A stretch of DNA of 64,000 nt from FEB-10 sp963710645 (GTDB lineage Bacteria; Acidobacteriota; Thermoanaerobaculia; Thermoanaerobaculales; Sulfomarinibacteraceae). Location of the stretch: positions 806,001 through 870,000 of the forward strand of contig CAVQBD010000001.1 of assembly GCA_963710645.1 (NCBI GenBank). The letters run 5' to 3'. The position numbers and the translations under genes were made by a program. The notes beneath the pieces were generated by a model. That model was not told where the DNA came from and searched no databases. It worked only from the letters and a program-made list of their open reading frames with translations. Positions 7,132-15,745 of the stretch are shown here, one piece after another (the first letter of the stretch is position 1; each line of letters starts with the position of its first letter).

Positions 7132-10100
7132 ATGAATCGCTCTGCCATCTCCTGTCTCGCATTGATGCTCGCCCTTTCCACTGCCGTTGTGGTGGCCGAC
7201 CAGACCGAATCCGATGTGTCGCTGCCTGCCGCCGCCGGCCGGCATTTCGGCGAGATCGACGCCAAGCGGGCGAACATGGAGCGGGCCCTGACCTTTTACC
7301 AACCGGATCCCAAAAACTGGGCGCCGATTCCCGATCCTTCACCCATCGACGTAATCCACTACGAGCTCGACCTCGCGCTCGACCTGGGCCGGCGCGTGAT
7401 GTCAGGAACCGCGGTGGTCGATGTGGCGGCGGCAGCCGACGGTCTGTCGGTGGTGGAACTGGATGTGGACCTCGGGCTCCGCGTGTTGGCGGTGATGCAG
7501 TTGGCTGACGAGGCCTACCCATCGGACTCGCCCCGTTCGCTGGCCTTCGAACACGCGGATGACGTGCTCTCGGTCGCCCTGCCCCAGCCTCTGGCGGCCG
7601 GCGAAAGGGTGCGGTTGATGATTCCCTACGGCGGACACGCGAATCGATTCGGTGACGGCATCAACTGGTCCTCCCACTCGGGCGGTTCGCCTGCGATCTT
7701 CACCTTTGCCGAGCCCTTTGGGGCACGGGTGTGGTTTCCGAGCAACGATCGCCCCGATGACAAGGCCACAGTCAACCTCACGGTCACCGCACCGGCGACC
7801 CTGACGGTTGCTGCCAACGGTCTGGAAGTGGAGCGGATGGACAACGGCGACGGTACGGCCACGACCCGCTGGGAGTCCCAATACCAGGTCGCGACCTATC
7901 TGGTCGTGATGAACCTGTCCGATTACGCCTACCGTGAATGGACCTACGACGCCATGGACGGCGGCACCATGCCTGTGGTGGCCTATATGTACCCGGAAAT
8001 CGCCGACGCCGGCGAGATCGATCTGGCCATCACACCCGAAATGATTGCCGTTCTCGCGTCGCGATTCGACGAGTATCCCTTCGTCGAGGAGAAGTACGGC
8101 AATCTCACCGCCAACTTCGGCGGCGGCATGGAGCACCAGACGCTGACGACCATCGGGAACTTCTTTGGCGACCCCTGGATGGAATGGCTCAATGTCCACG
8201 AGCTTGGCCATCAGTGGTGGGGCGATTGGGTGACCTGCGATGACTGGCGTGAACTGTGGCTCAACGAGAGCTTTGCCACCTACGCCGAGTTTGTCTGGGC
8301 CGAGGAATACCACGGCGACGACTTCCTGATCCAGTACGCCGAGGACGCGGACTGGGCCCAGTTCTTCAACGGCGCGCTCTACGACAATCCGGTGGCCTTC
8401 TCACGTACCGTCTACGACAAGGGCGCACTGGTGCTGCGGATGCTGCGACTAGTGATGGGAGACGATGCGTTCTTCGAGGGCATGCGCTCCTATCGCAACG
8501 CCTACGCCGAGAACTCGGCCACCACCGAGGAGCTGCTTGCCGTCATGGAGGATGCGGCCGGTGAGGACCTCCGCTGGTTCTTCGACCAGTGGGTCTATGG
8601 CAAGAACCGTCCGCGAATCCAGTATGACTGGGAGGTCGTGACCGGCCCGGCGGTACGGCTGACCATCACCCAGGAGCACTCCAACGCGCCGTATTTCCGG
8701 ACCCCCATGGACGTGAAGGTCTTCACGAATTCGGGCTTCGATACCCACCGCGTGATGATCGAGGCCGAGGCCGAGCAGACGGTGGAGATCCCGGTGAGCG
8801 ACACCCCCACCGCGGTGACGATGGACCCGGATCACGTGGTCCTCGCCCATCTCAGCCACGCAAACCAACCCGATCTCGATTTCGGTCCGGATTTCCCGGA
8901 CCTTGTGGCCGAGATGGTCCACTCCGGCAACACGTCGACCGTCACGGTCCCCTTGACCAACACCGGCGGCTCGACCCTGGTGATCGAAGGGGCCGCCATG
9001 AACGGATCGTCTCCGTTCCGGGTGGTCTCCCCCACTGACTATCCCGTCTCACTCGAGTCCGGAGAATCGGTGGACATGGTCGTCGAATTTCGGTCGAGCT
9101 CATCCGGAAATCAGCAGGAATATGGTGCAGTATTCAGCAACGATCCTTCCTATCCTGGGGGCTATGCGTACTTCACCGTGGCGGGCCGCAGCGCGGCGTT
9201 CGAGGATCCGCGATTGGTCGCGACCAGCCAGATCAACGTGCCGTCGGTGCCGGTGGGCGGCGTGGGCGAGACCTCTTTCAGCGTGCGCAACTACGGCGCG
9301 GAGCCTCTGACTCTGTCGACCCAGCTCGGCGCCGGACCTTTCCGATTGGCCAGCGTCGTTCCCTCAACCGTGGACGGCGGCGGCTCCGTCGGCATCTTCG
9401 TGCGATTCGAACCCAGCGACGTTGGTCAGCACTCAACGACGTTGACTCTGTTCTCCAACGATCCGAACAACCCCGAACACGTGGTGACTGTCACCGGCAG
9501 TTCATTCGGCGCGCCGCGCCTCCAGATCAACCCTGCACCGATCAACCTCGGTATGGCGGCGGACGGAGGTCAGGCCACGGTGACCATTGCAAACACCGGT
9601 ACCGAGGATCTCGAGTTGGCCGGTCTCTCCCTTGACGGAGATTTCGATTTCGTGGGAGAAGTCCCGAGCCTCCCGGCCGCGCTTGGTTCGATGGCGTCGG
9701 TCAATCTGCAGATCGCGTCTTCAGCTCAGGGCACGGGCGACGTGCGCGGATCCTTCCGGGTCGACTCGAATGACCCTTCCCTTCCACGAACAGTGATCCC
9801 CGTCAGCGCCTATGGGCTGGCCGACGGGCAGACCCTGTCGAATTGGTCCTATCCCGCGGCCGCAAGCACCGTCGGTCTGGGCGGCGCCCTGTGGATATCG
9901 CAGGCCTTTCTCCTCAACCCCACCGACGAGGAGATGATGGTCAGCCTGGGATTCCGGCCGAAGACCGTCCGTTCGGACAGTGATCTCACCTTGTCCCTGC
10001 CGGCACGATCGCAGAGGTCGGTGGAGGATCTCGTGCGCGCCACGGGCCACCGAGGAGCGGGCGGAGTCGCCATCGGCGTGGCCGGTGAGGGCTTCGTCGG

Positions 10101-11187
10101 GGTTTCCCGAACGTTCTCTGCGGAGAATTCAGGGACATTCGGACAGTACATCCCGGCGATCCCGATCACCGCGGCGATGACCGAGGAAACCCTCTGGGTG
10201 CTGCCGGGTCTTGCAGGCAACGACGGTTTCCACACCAACATGGGCGCCTACAACTTCTCTGATGTCGGGGTGGACATCACCTACGAGCTGTTCACCGGAG
10301 ACGGGACATCCCTCGGCTCCGGAACTCTGATGGTCGAGGCGGGGGCCTATCAGCAGCACAACGAGGTGATCGCCGAATTGACCTCTGACCGGGTGCGGGG
10401 CGGTTATGCCCTGCTCAGTACTGTCTCGCCGGACGCACGATTCGCAGCCTACGGGTCGGTGGTGGACGACGGATCACACGATCCGACGCTGGTGCTGCCG
10501 GTGTCGGTAGATGGATCGAACGAGACCCTTGTGATTCCTGTGGTGGCGTCGAATCCCGGGGTCGGGCAGACCATGTGGCGGACCGATGTGGCGTTGGTGA
10601 ATCTGAGCGATGTCATGACCGAGGTGACCGTGACTCTGCATTCGCACGGTGCCGATAGCTCTGAGGCCTTCACCGTTTTGGAACAGAGCGCCTACCTGCT
10701 CGAGGATGTGGTGCGTGAAGCCTTTGGCGGGACGGGTTCGGGTTGGCTCGAGATTGAGGCATCCGGACCGGGGCTCGCGGCCAACAGCCGCACCTACAAC
10801 GATGCCGCCGAGGGTACCTACGGCCAGTTTGTGCCGGCTGTCACCGGCGACGCGCTGATTTCCGACGGGGAGATCGCGGTACTGGCCGGCCTCAATTCCG
10901 ACGGATTCCGCACCAACCTCGGCCTGACGTCGTTGTCGGACAGCGACATCACGGTGACGGCAACTGTTTTTGACGACCGGGGTGAGACGCTGGGCGAGCT
11001 TCAGATCGAGGTGCTGGCCGGCGCGTTCGTCCAGATGCAGCGTCTGCTCGGGCAGCAGATCGGCTACACCGGGACGGCGTGGGCGACCCTCACGAGCGAT
11101 GATCCGGAGGCCTCCTATCTGGCCCACATCTCGGTGGTGGACGAAGTCAGCGGCGATCCGATTTACATTCCTGCGGTGGTGCGCTGA
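7132..11187 (+). CDS. Secreted M1-family zinc metallopeptidase with ASH-like and beta-rich C-terminal repeats
   Basis: 1351-residue exported peptidase. A signal peptide (MNRSAISCLALMLALSTAVVVA) precedes an aminopeptidase-N-like M1 domain. Substrate-binding GGMEHQTLT, zinc motif HELGHQWWGDW (H356, H360) with third ligand E379 in LNESFATYAEF, and YDKGALVLRMLR are all present, so it should be active. Residues ~600-895 hold two or three Ig-like repeats of the choice-of-anchor D/ASH kind (for example FVRFEPSDVGQHSTTLTLFS). Residues ~905-1351 hold two copies of a ~220-residue module with the signatures SRTFS...GTFGQYIPA and SRTYN...GTYGQFVPA, also found in the propeller protein at 26264. The start was set at 7132 by GGAGG 4 nt upstream and the signal peptide; the open frame upstream from 7072 is not used. 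Confidence 0.93.
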   Translation: MNRSAISCLALMLALSTAVVVADQTESDVSLPAAAGRHFGEIDAKRANMERALTFYQPDPKNWAPIPDPSPIDVIHYELDLALDLGRRVMSGTAVVDVAAAADGLSVVELDVDLGLRVLAVMQLADEAYPSDSPRSLAFEHADDVLSVALPQPLAAGERVRLMIPYGGHANRFGDGINWSSHSGGSPAIFTFAEPFGARVWFPSNDRPDDKATVNLTVTAPATLTVAANGLEVERMDNGDGTATTRWESQYQVATYLVVMNLSDYAYREWTYDAMDGGTMPVVAYMYPEIADAGEIDLAITPEMIAVLASRFDEYPFVEEKYGNLTANFGGGMEHQTLTTIGNFFGDPWMEWLNVHELGHQWWGDWVTCDDWRELWLNESFATYAEFVWAEEYHGDDFLIQYAEDADWAQFFNGALYDNPVAFSRTVYDKGALVLRMLRLVMGDDAFFEGMRSYRNAYAENSATTEELLAVMEDAAGEDLRWFFDQWVYGKNRPRIQYDWEVVTGPAVRLTITQEHSNAPYFRTPMDVKVFTNSGFDTHRVMIEAEAEQTVEIPVSDTPTAVTMDPDHVVLAHLSHANQPDLDFGPDFPDLVAEMVHSGNTSTVTVPLTNTGGSTLVIEGAAMNGSSPFRVVSPTDYPVSLESGESVDMVVEFRSSSSGNQQEYGAVFSNDPSYPGGYAYFTVAGRSAAFEDPRLVATSQINVPSVPVGGVGETSFSVRNYGAEPLTLSTQLGAGPFRLASVVPSTVDGGGSVGIFVRFEPSDVGQHSTTLTLFSNDPNNPEHVVTVTGSSFGAPRLQINPAPINLGMAADGGQATVTIANTGTEDLELAGLSLDGDFDFVGEVPSLPAALGSMASVNLQIASSAQGTGDVRGSFRVDSNDPSLPRTVIPVSAYGLADGQTLSNWSYPAAASTVGLGGALWISQAFLLNPTDEEMMVSLGFRPKTVRSDSDLTLSLPARSQRSVEDLVRATGHRGAGGVAIGVAGEGFVGVSRTFSAENSGTFGQYIPAIPITAAMTEETLWVLPGLAGNDGFHTNMGAYNFSDVGVDITYELFTGDGTSLGSGTLMVEAGAYQQHNEVIAELTSDRVRGGYALLSTVSPDARFAAYGSVVDDGSHDPTLVLPVSVDGSNETLVIPVVASNPGVGQTMWRTDVALVNLSDVMTEVTVTLHSHGADSSEAFTVLEQSAYLLEDVVREAFGGTGSGWLEIEASGPGLAANSRTYNDAAEGTYGQFVPAVTGDALISDGEIAVLAGLNSDGFRTNLGLTSLSDSDITVTATVFDDRGETLGELQIEVLAGAFVQMQRLLGQQIGYTGTAWATLTSDDPEASYLAHISVVDEVSGDPIYIPAVVR

Positions 11188-11244
11188 ATGGGAAAATGAC
11201 GGGAGAAACAGCACCCGAGTACCCGGGTTTATCGAGAATCCCGC

Positions 11245-11250
11245 TATAAT
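11245..11250 (+). promoter_or_regulatory. Consensus -10 box TATAAT, leaderless start
   Basis: A perfect TATAAT lies 7 nt before the ATG at 11258, which would place the transcript start at or next to the start codon. No clear -35 was found. Confidence 0.55.
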
Positions 11251-11257
11251 CAGAGGG

Positions 11258-11977
11258 ATGGCCGCCGGAAATGCCAAACAGGTCTTGGTGACTCGCGTCG
11301 ATGACGCGACCCACCGTCGGGTGGCGGAGCTGTTGCGCCAAACCACATTGGCGCTTCATTTCGCACATTGGGACAGCACGACCCTGGATCTGGTGCAGGT
11401 GACGGGATTCGATGTCATCATCATCGGTTTTCCGGTCTCCGCCGCCGCACTGAAGCGTTTTCTCGAAACGGCCCGGGCCGAGGGTGCCGCATGTCACCGC
11501 GCCGGGCTCGTGCTCATCACCGACAACGAATTCTCAGACGCCGCCAACGCACTGGTGGGCCGCGGCGCTAACAGGGTCGTTGCTGTGGCTGATCTCGACA
11601 CCAAGCTGGTGTCTGCGGTGGAGGATCTGGCCAGTCCGGCGCCTCGGGTGCCCATCAAGATGCCCGCGAACATCCAACTCTTCTCCGATGGCCGCCCGCT
11701 GCGACTGATGGCCCAGATTCAAAACCTGTCGTCCTCGGGCATGTTGCTCCGCGGGGTCACCCAGTTTCCGGTGGGTACTTCCTTCGAGTTTGAGATGTCG
11801 TTGCCCGATGACCCCAATCCCATCAAAGGGACCGCCGAAATCACCAGGACCACCGACCCACAGCGGGAAACGGTCCACGGCATCGGTGTACGATTCGTGT
11901 CCTTCCAAGCCTCCGATCGGGTTCGGCTGGAGATGTTCGTTGACGAGCGCCTGCCTGGCCGTGCTTCCAGCCTGTAG
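11258..11977 (+). CDS. PilZ-domain protein with N-terminal receiver-like region
   Basis: 239-residue cytoplasmic protein. The C-terminal half resembles PilZ: PRVPIKMPANIQLF followed by NLSSSGMLLRG, matching the (D/N)xSxxG part, with the beta-rich remainder ending FVSFQASDRVRLEMFV. The N-terminal RxxxR c-di-GMP motif is not evident, so binding of c-di-GMP is uncertain. The first ~120 residues (VLVTRVDDATHRRVAELL..., VIIIGFPVS) resemble a degenerate receiver fold. The frame is open far upstream but overlaps the peptidase; the ATG at 11258 after TATAAT is chosen. A GGDEF-EAL protein at 54527 could supply or degrade the ligand. Confidence 0.8.
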   Translation: MAAGNAKQVLVTRVDDATHRRVAELLRQTTLALHFAHWDSTTLDLVQVTGFDVIIIGFPVSAAALKRFLETARAEGAACHRAGLVLITDNEFSDAANALVGRGANRVVAVADLDTKLVSAVEDLASPAPRVPIKMPANIQLFSDGRPLRLMAQIQNLSSSGMLLRGVTQFPVGTSFEFEMSLPDDPNPIKGTAEITRTTDPQRETVHGIGVRFVSFQASDRVRLEMFVDERLPGRASSL

Positions 11978-12237
11978 CCGCCGCCCACTCACCCAGGAAC
12001 AAAGGAACAAGGAACACCCCCAACCGCCCGAAACGCGTGACGTCGCGATGGGCGGGCGTGCCACTTCTGACACTTTCGGGACCATCGTGCGGCGGCATCG
12101 AGTGTCTGCGAGTCCCGAAAGTGTCAGGGGTGGCAACCGCGGGGAGCGCTATTGGGAGAGGGGTGCATCGAAATCAGCAAATCGAAGCGAACGCGCGGGC
12201 CGGTGCCAGGCACCGACATGACATCCCATACCTCACG
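11978..12237. repeat. Gap with heptamers and REP-like palindromes
   Basis: This gap carries GGAACAA units (11996-12016) between two C-rich cores. It also carries a large inverted repeat (12059-12082 against 12112-12135; 24-bp arms with two mismatches, built around TGACACTTTCGGGAC). A third element at 12187-12217, containing GGTGCCAGGCACC, recurs inverted at 32409-32439 with about 28 of 31 matches. These look like REP-type elements mobilised by REP-associated transposases; no such transposase gene is in the window. Confidence 0.65.
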
Positions 12238-12320
12238 CCCGGGTGGGGGGGCAATTCAGAATTGAGAATTCAGAATCGAGAATTCCAATCCCCCGTGCAG
12301 CCGAGACGGCTGCGCTACAA
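12238..12320. repeat. G-rich core + AATTCAG heptamers + GCAGCCG palindrome
   Basis: GGGTGGGGGGGC is followed by 7-bp units AATTCAG/AATTGAG (12252-12287) and then a GCAGCCG palindrome (12296-12320). The same order of parts is repeated at 18603-18687. The palindrome overlaps the 3' end of the small minus-strand gene and supplies its TAG stop. Confidence 0.8.
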
Positions 12321-12572
12321 CCTCTCGATGACCACGGCGTTGTCGCCGTCACCGGGACAGTGCTCGGAATGGGTGGTCTTGACCTCGGCGTAACCAGCGG
12401 GAATCGGCGATGATGCCCAAATGACTTCGCGGCGGCTTGGTCGTTTGATGATCAGCGCGTTGTCGCCGTCACCGGAGCAGGCGTCGTTGCGGTAGACGCC
12501 GACAACCACCCAGCCTTCAGGCACCTGGCGATCGCGGCAGATGACCCGGTTTTTGCTTGCCCGTTCACTCAT
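12315..12572 (-). CDS. Small protein made of two ~36-residue repeats (GDGDNA motif)
   Basis: 85-residue protein of unknown function. It consists of two copies of one unit, each reading VI...P(E/A)G(W/Y)...C(S/P)GDGDNA(L/V)(I/V)I(K/E)R, with the GDGDNA core identical in both. One Cys lies just before each GDGDNA and a second Cys occurs only in repeat one. There is no signal peptide. Its ATG overlaps the end of the GshB-like gene by 8 bp, so it is translationally coupled to it. Such a repeat could bind a ligand or metal; a peptide substrate of the ATP-grasp enzyme is a more speculative option. The stop codon comes from a palindromic repeat. Confidence 0.72.
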   Translation of the reverse strand: MSERASKNRVICRDRQVPEGWVVVGVYRNDACSGDGDNALIIKRPSRREVIWASSPIPAGYAEVKTTHSEHCPGDGDNAVVIERL

Positions 12573-13542
12573 CGACGTCCACCCTCGCCCGCCACATTCG
12601 CTCCAATTCGTCCACCAGGTCGGCGTCGGCTCGTATGCCGTTGACCTGGTTGATCTGGACGATGGTGGTGGGCGACGTGAAATTCACCTCCGTGAGGTGT
12701 TCGCCGATGAAGTCGAGGCCCAGCAAATACAGGCCCATGGGATTGAGATCGGCGGCAACCTCGCGGCAAGCCTGGAGCTGACGCGGGGTTGGTTCCAAGC
12801 GTTTGGCGAGGGCGCCCTGATGGAGATTCGCCAGCCGAGAACCTTCCGCAGGGACCCGCAGCACCGACCCCAGCACCCGGTCATTGATGGTGAGGATCCT
12901 GAGGTCTCCGCTGTCCTCGATGGCCTCCAGATATTGCTGCACGATGACTTCAGGGCGCCACTGCTCCCAGAAAACCCTGAGGTCCTCCACGGCCACATCG
13001 GCATTCACGAAACTGATGCCGATCCCGCAGTAGGTGTTCTTTGGTTTGAGCACCGCCTCACCCGGCATCCGGCGAACCGCGGCCACCATCTCGTCGAAGC
13101 TGCTGCAGATGAAGGTCTTGGCCGAATAATCCGGATAGCGTTGGATCACCGTGTGTTCTGAGAGCTGATAGGTGGCCGGAGGTCGATTGATCTGGACGAT
13201 CTCGTCGGGCGCCTGTTCGAAATGCCGGCAGTAGGCGCGGAAGAGATCGTCCACCGGGGGATCCTTGCGATGGAGGATCACCCGGTAGTCGCGAACGTCC
13301 GCGGTGCGCCGATCGCCGAGCACCCAGAACGAATCGCTTGCGGCGTCGGACGCGAGGATCTCCCGCACCGGAAGGCTGCAAAGGTAGGTCTCGCTGGGCA
13401 GGTCCACCGACGATGCAAGCAGGTCGAGGTAGTCCACCGCGATTCCGCGAGCGATGAGTTCGGTGGCGACACACACCCCCAGATCGAACTCGGGGTTCAG
13501 GCTGTCCACCGGATCGGCCACCAACAGGTATCGAGTGATCAT
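12565..13542 (-). CDS. GshB-like ATP-grasp ligase (putative glutathione synthetase)
   Basis: 325-residue cytoplasmic enzyme of the ATP-grasp fold. It has the layout of bacterial glutathione synthetase, which joins glycine to gamma-glutamylcysteine. GshB-like features are the N-terminal LLVADPVDSLNPEFD, the HRKDPPVDDLF loop, NRPPATYQLSEH, VLKPKNTYCGIGI in the ATP-binding region, GDLRILTIN, RVPAEGSRLANLHQGA, and GLYLLGLDFIGEHLTEVNFTSPTTI. Glyoxalase II and glutaredoxin lie just across the divergent promoter, supporting a glutathione role. A matching GshA is not in the window. The ATG at 13542 lies 7 nt after TAGGAT; 13551 is an alternative start. A related ligase acting on another substrate cannot be excluded. 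Confidence 0.85.
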   Translation of the reverse strand: MITRYLLVADPVDSLNPEFDLGVCVATELIARGIAVDYLDLLASSVDLPSETYLCSLPVREILASDAASDSFWVLGDRRTADVRDYRVILHRKDPPVDDLFRAYCRHFEQAPDEIVQINRPPATYQLSEHTVIQRYPDYSAKTFICSSFDEMVAAVRRMPGEAVLKPKNTYCGIGISFVNADVAVEDLRVFWEQWRPEVIVQQYLEAIEDSGDLRILTINDRVLGSVLRVPAEGSRLANLHQGALAKRLEPTPRQLQACREVAADLNPMGLYLLGLDFIGEHLTEVNFTSPTTIVQINQVNGIRADADLVDELERMWRARVDVDE

Positions 13543-13601
13543 ATGGCGCATCCTAGCGCGGAGAACACTCCAAATCGAGTCCGTATTCGCGGATCGGCAC
13601 A

Positions 13602-13630
13602 TTGACCCGAGGTGTTTCGGCTGGCACCAT
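13602..13630 (+). promoter_or_regulatory. Promoter of the glyoxalase II gene, leaderless
   Basis: TTGACC (13602-13607) and CACCAT (13625-13630) are separated by exactly 17 bp, and the ATG at 13637 follows 6 nt later. The divergent gshB-like gene starts 94 bp away, so the two genes share this regulatory gap. Confidence 0.5.
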
Positions 13631-13636
13631 TGGAAA

Positions 13637-14416
13637 ATGGTACAGATTTGGCCAGTCAATGTATTGGGCGACAACTACGTCTGGGTTCTCCAATCGGAAA
13701 GGTGTGCTGCGGCGGCTGTGGTGGACCCCGGGGATGCCGACCCGGTCATTCGGGCCCTGGACGAGCGGGGTCTCGGCCTCGCGGCCATCCTCATCACTCA
13801 CCACCATGCAGACCATACGGCGGGCGTGGGCGAGTTGTTGGCACGGGCGGAGGTGCCGGTGTACGGCCCGGCCGGCGAGAAAATTCCCGCGGTTTCACGG
13901 CCCGTGGCCGGGGGCGATCAGGTGGAGATCAACGAGCTCGATCTGGTGCTCGAGGTCGTGGACGTTCCGGGACACACCGCGGGACACGTGGCCTACTATT
14001 CCAGGGAGGGGTTCGTCCTGGCGGGAGATACCCTCTTCGCCGGCGGCTGCGGCCGGGTCTTCGAGGGCACTCCGGAACAGATGGTGACGTCCCTGTCACG
14101 GCTGGCGGAGTTCCCGGCGGACACAAAGGTCTACTGCGCCCACGAGTACACCGTCTCGAATCTTCGATTCGGCCTCGAGGTGGAGCCCGACAGCGCCGCG
14201 CTGCAAACCCGCCTCGATCAAGCGACTCGGGAGCGCGCTGCCGGCCGCCCCACCGTGCCCTCGACCATAGCGGTGGAACTCGAAACCAATGTCTTCCTCC
14301 GGGGCTCGAAGCCGGCTGTGATCGAGGCCGCCGAACGCCACGCTGGGGAGCATCTCGGCGACGAGGTGGCGGTCTTTGCCGCCGTGCGGGGCTGGAAGGA
14401 CGGGTGGAGCGGTTGA
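13637..14416 (+). CDS. gloB: Hydroxyacylglutathione hydrolase (glyoxalase II) family metallo-hydrolase
   Basis: 259-residue metallo-beta-lactamase-fold enzyme that would hydrolyse S-lactoylglutathione to lactate and glutathione. The dinuclear metal motif HHHADH is at residues 55-60. Later ligands are seen in VPGHTAGHV, LAGDTLFAGGCGR and YCAHEYTVSNLRF. The N-terminus NVLGDNYVWVL and the C-terminal helical extension to full glyoxalase II length argue for GloB rather than a generic hydrolase. A glutaredoxin follows 73 bp downstream. It is divergent from the glutathione synthetase-like gene, consistent with a thiol-metabolism group. Confidence 0.9.
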   Translation: MVQIWPVNVLGDNYVWVLQSERCAAAAVVDPGDADPVIRALDERGLGLAAILITHHHADHTAGVGELLARAEVPVYGPAGEKIPAVSRPVAGGDQVEINELDLVLEVVDVPGHTAGHVAYYSREGFVLAGDTLFAGGCGRVFEGTPEQMVTSLSRLAEFPADTKVYCAHEYTVSNLRFGLEVEPDSAALQTRLDQATRERAAGRPTVPSTIAVELETNVFLRGSKPAVIEAAERHAGEHLGDEVAVFAAVRGWKDGWSG

Positions 14417-14489
14417 TCGGCCTCACGGATCGTCGCCCCAGCCCTTGTCGGGCGAATATTCACCAGCCATCGGTCGTTGTGCACTGGGA

Positions 14490-14795
14490 ATGACTGATCA
14501 CAGGACAGCCGTCCAACCCTCGGTACGCATCTACACCTCCAAGTGGTGCGGTTATTGCTTTGTGGCTCGCCGGCTGGTGCGTCGTCTGGATGTGGATTTC
14601 GAGGAGATCTCACTCAACGGCAACCGAGAGTTACGGAGACGGATTTCCGAAGAGAATGGAGGATGGCCCACCGTGCCGATGATCTTCGTGGATGGAGTCT
14701 TCGTGGGCGGGTACACCGAATTGAGGAGCCTTGTCAGAAGCGGCGGTCTGCGCCCGTGCGGCCACGGACAATCGGTGGAGATGGCGGGAGAATAG
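14490..14795 (+). CDS. Glutaredoxin
   Basis: 101-residue thioredoxin-fold protein for glutathione-dependent disulfide reduction. The dithiol active site CGYC is at residues 20-23 in YTSKWCGYCFVARRL, the cis-Pro loop is TVPMIFVDG, and VGGYTEL follows, as in Grx3-like proteins. I chose the ATG at 14490, which starts directly before the first beta strand. The next gene begins 5 bp after its stop, so the two are probably co-transcribed. Confidence 0.92.
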   Translation: MTDHRTAVQPSVRIYTSKWCGYCFVARRLVRRLDVDFEEISLNGNRELRRRISEENGGWPTVPMIFVDGVFVGGYTELRSLVRSGGLRPCGHGQSVEMAGE

Positions 14796-14800
14796 CGGCT

Positions 14801-15529
14801 ATGGTCACACCGCGCACCCGTCTTCGAATCGTTCTCATCCAGGTTCGGGAGGACCGTGTGCCGCTCCGTCAGGAGCAGGGCTGCTTTATCGAACGCTGCC
14901 GCGTCGCACGCAACCAGATGAGTTTTTTCAATCTTGCGGACGACCCGGCCATTCGCTGGAGTGACGTGGAGGACGCCCATGCGGTCATCATCGGCGGCGC
15001 CGGCGCCTACTCGGTGACCGACGAACACTCGTTCACACCCGCGCTCACCGACGTTGTGCTCGAGTTGATCGATCGGGATCGCCCGGTCTTCGGCAGTTGC
15101 TGGGGTCACCAGTTCCTGGCTGCGGTCACCGGCGGTTCGGTGATTGAGGATGCCGACCGGTCGGAGATTGGGTCCATTCCGATCCGCCTCACCCCGGCCG
15201 GACGGGCTGACCCCATCTTCGAGGGCTTTCCGGAGAGCTTCCACGTCCAGCTGGGACACAAGGACCGGGTCGCAGAGCTGGGTCCCGGCTGGCAGGATCT
15301 CGCGGTCTCCGAGCTGTGTCCGAATCAGGCCATTCGTCTCGGCGGCAAACCGGTCTATGGCACCCAGTTTCACAGCGAGATGAACGAGGACCGGCTCCGC
15401 GAGCGGTTGGAAGTCTATGTCGACAGCTATGTGCCCGATCGCGAGGCGTTTCTGGAGATCATTCGCACCCTGAGGCCGTCGGTGGAGGCCGATGGGATCA
15501 TGTGGCGGTTCCTCGAGCTCTACGCCTGA
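14801..15529 (+). CDS. Class I glutamine amidotransferase-like protein
   Basis: 242-residue GATase-1 domain protein. The nucleophile Cys100 lies in the elbow GSCWGHQ, and the His-Glu pair is in GTQFHSEMNED. IIGGAGAYSV forms the oxyanion region and HVQLGHKDRV precedes the second half, as in stand-alone GuaA-type amidotransferases. No synthetase domain is attached, so it may act on gamma-glutamyl compounds such as glutathione derivatives. The spacing to glutaredoxin (5 bp) supports an operon with the thiol genes. The open frame upstream from 14543 overlaps glutaredoxin and is not used. Confidence 0.85.
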   Translation: MVTPRTRLRIVLIQVREDRVPLRQEQGCFIERCRVARNQMSFFNLADDPAIRWSDVEDAHAVIIGGAGAYSVTDEHSFTPALTDVVLELIDRDRPVFGSCWGHQFLAAVTGGSVIEDADRSEIGSIPIRLTPAGRADPIFEGFPESFHVQLGHKDRVAELGPGWQDLAVSELCPNQAIRLGGKPVYGTQFHSEMNEDRLRERLEVYVDSYVPDREAFLEIIRTLRPSVEADGIMWRFLELYA

Positions 15530-15705
15530 GACGGTGGGCGGGGGCAATTCAGAATTCAGAAGTTAAAACTGAGAATTTCAAAGGTGTTGAGGTCCTGAGC
15601 TCGCACCCCAAGAATACGGGACCCTAACGGGTGGGTGGGAGTTTCGAATATCGAATTCGGAACCACCTGCCCCCTGCGCCCTACCGCCTACTGCCTACCG
15701 CCTTG
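15530..15705. repeat. G-rich cores with AATTCAG and TACCGCC heptamers
   Basis: CGGTGGGCGGGGGC (15532-15545) is followed by AATTCAG-type units. A second core GGGTGGGTGGG (about 15630) is followed by AATTC-type units and then TACCGCC/TACTGCC units ending near 15702. A weak -10-like TACAGT at 15712-15717 may serve the next gene. Confidence 0.75.
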
Positions 15706-15745
15706 TTCTGCTACAGTTGACCATCAGTCATCAGGAGTCAGCGAC

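Noticed and set aside
12565..12572. Frameshift between the GshB-like gene and the small protein
   Set aside because: Both genes have proper start and stop codons with an 8-bp overlap, which fits translational coupling.
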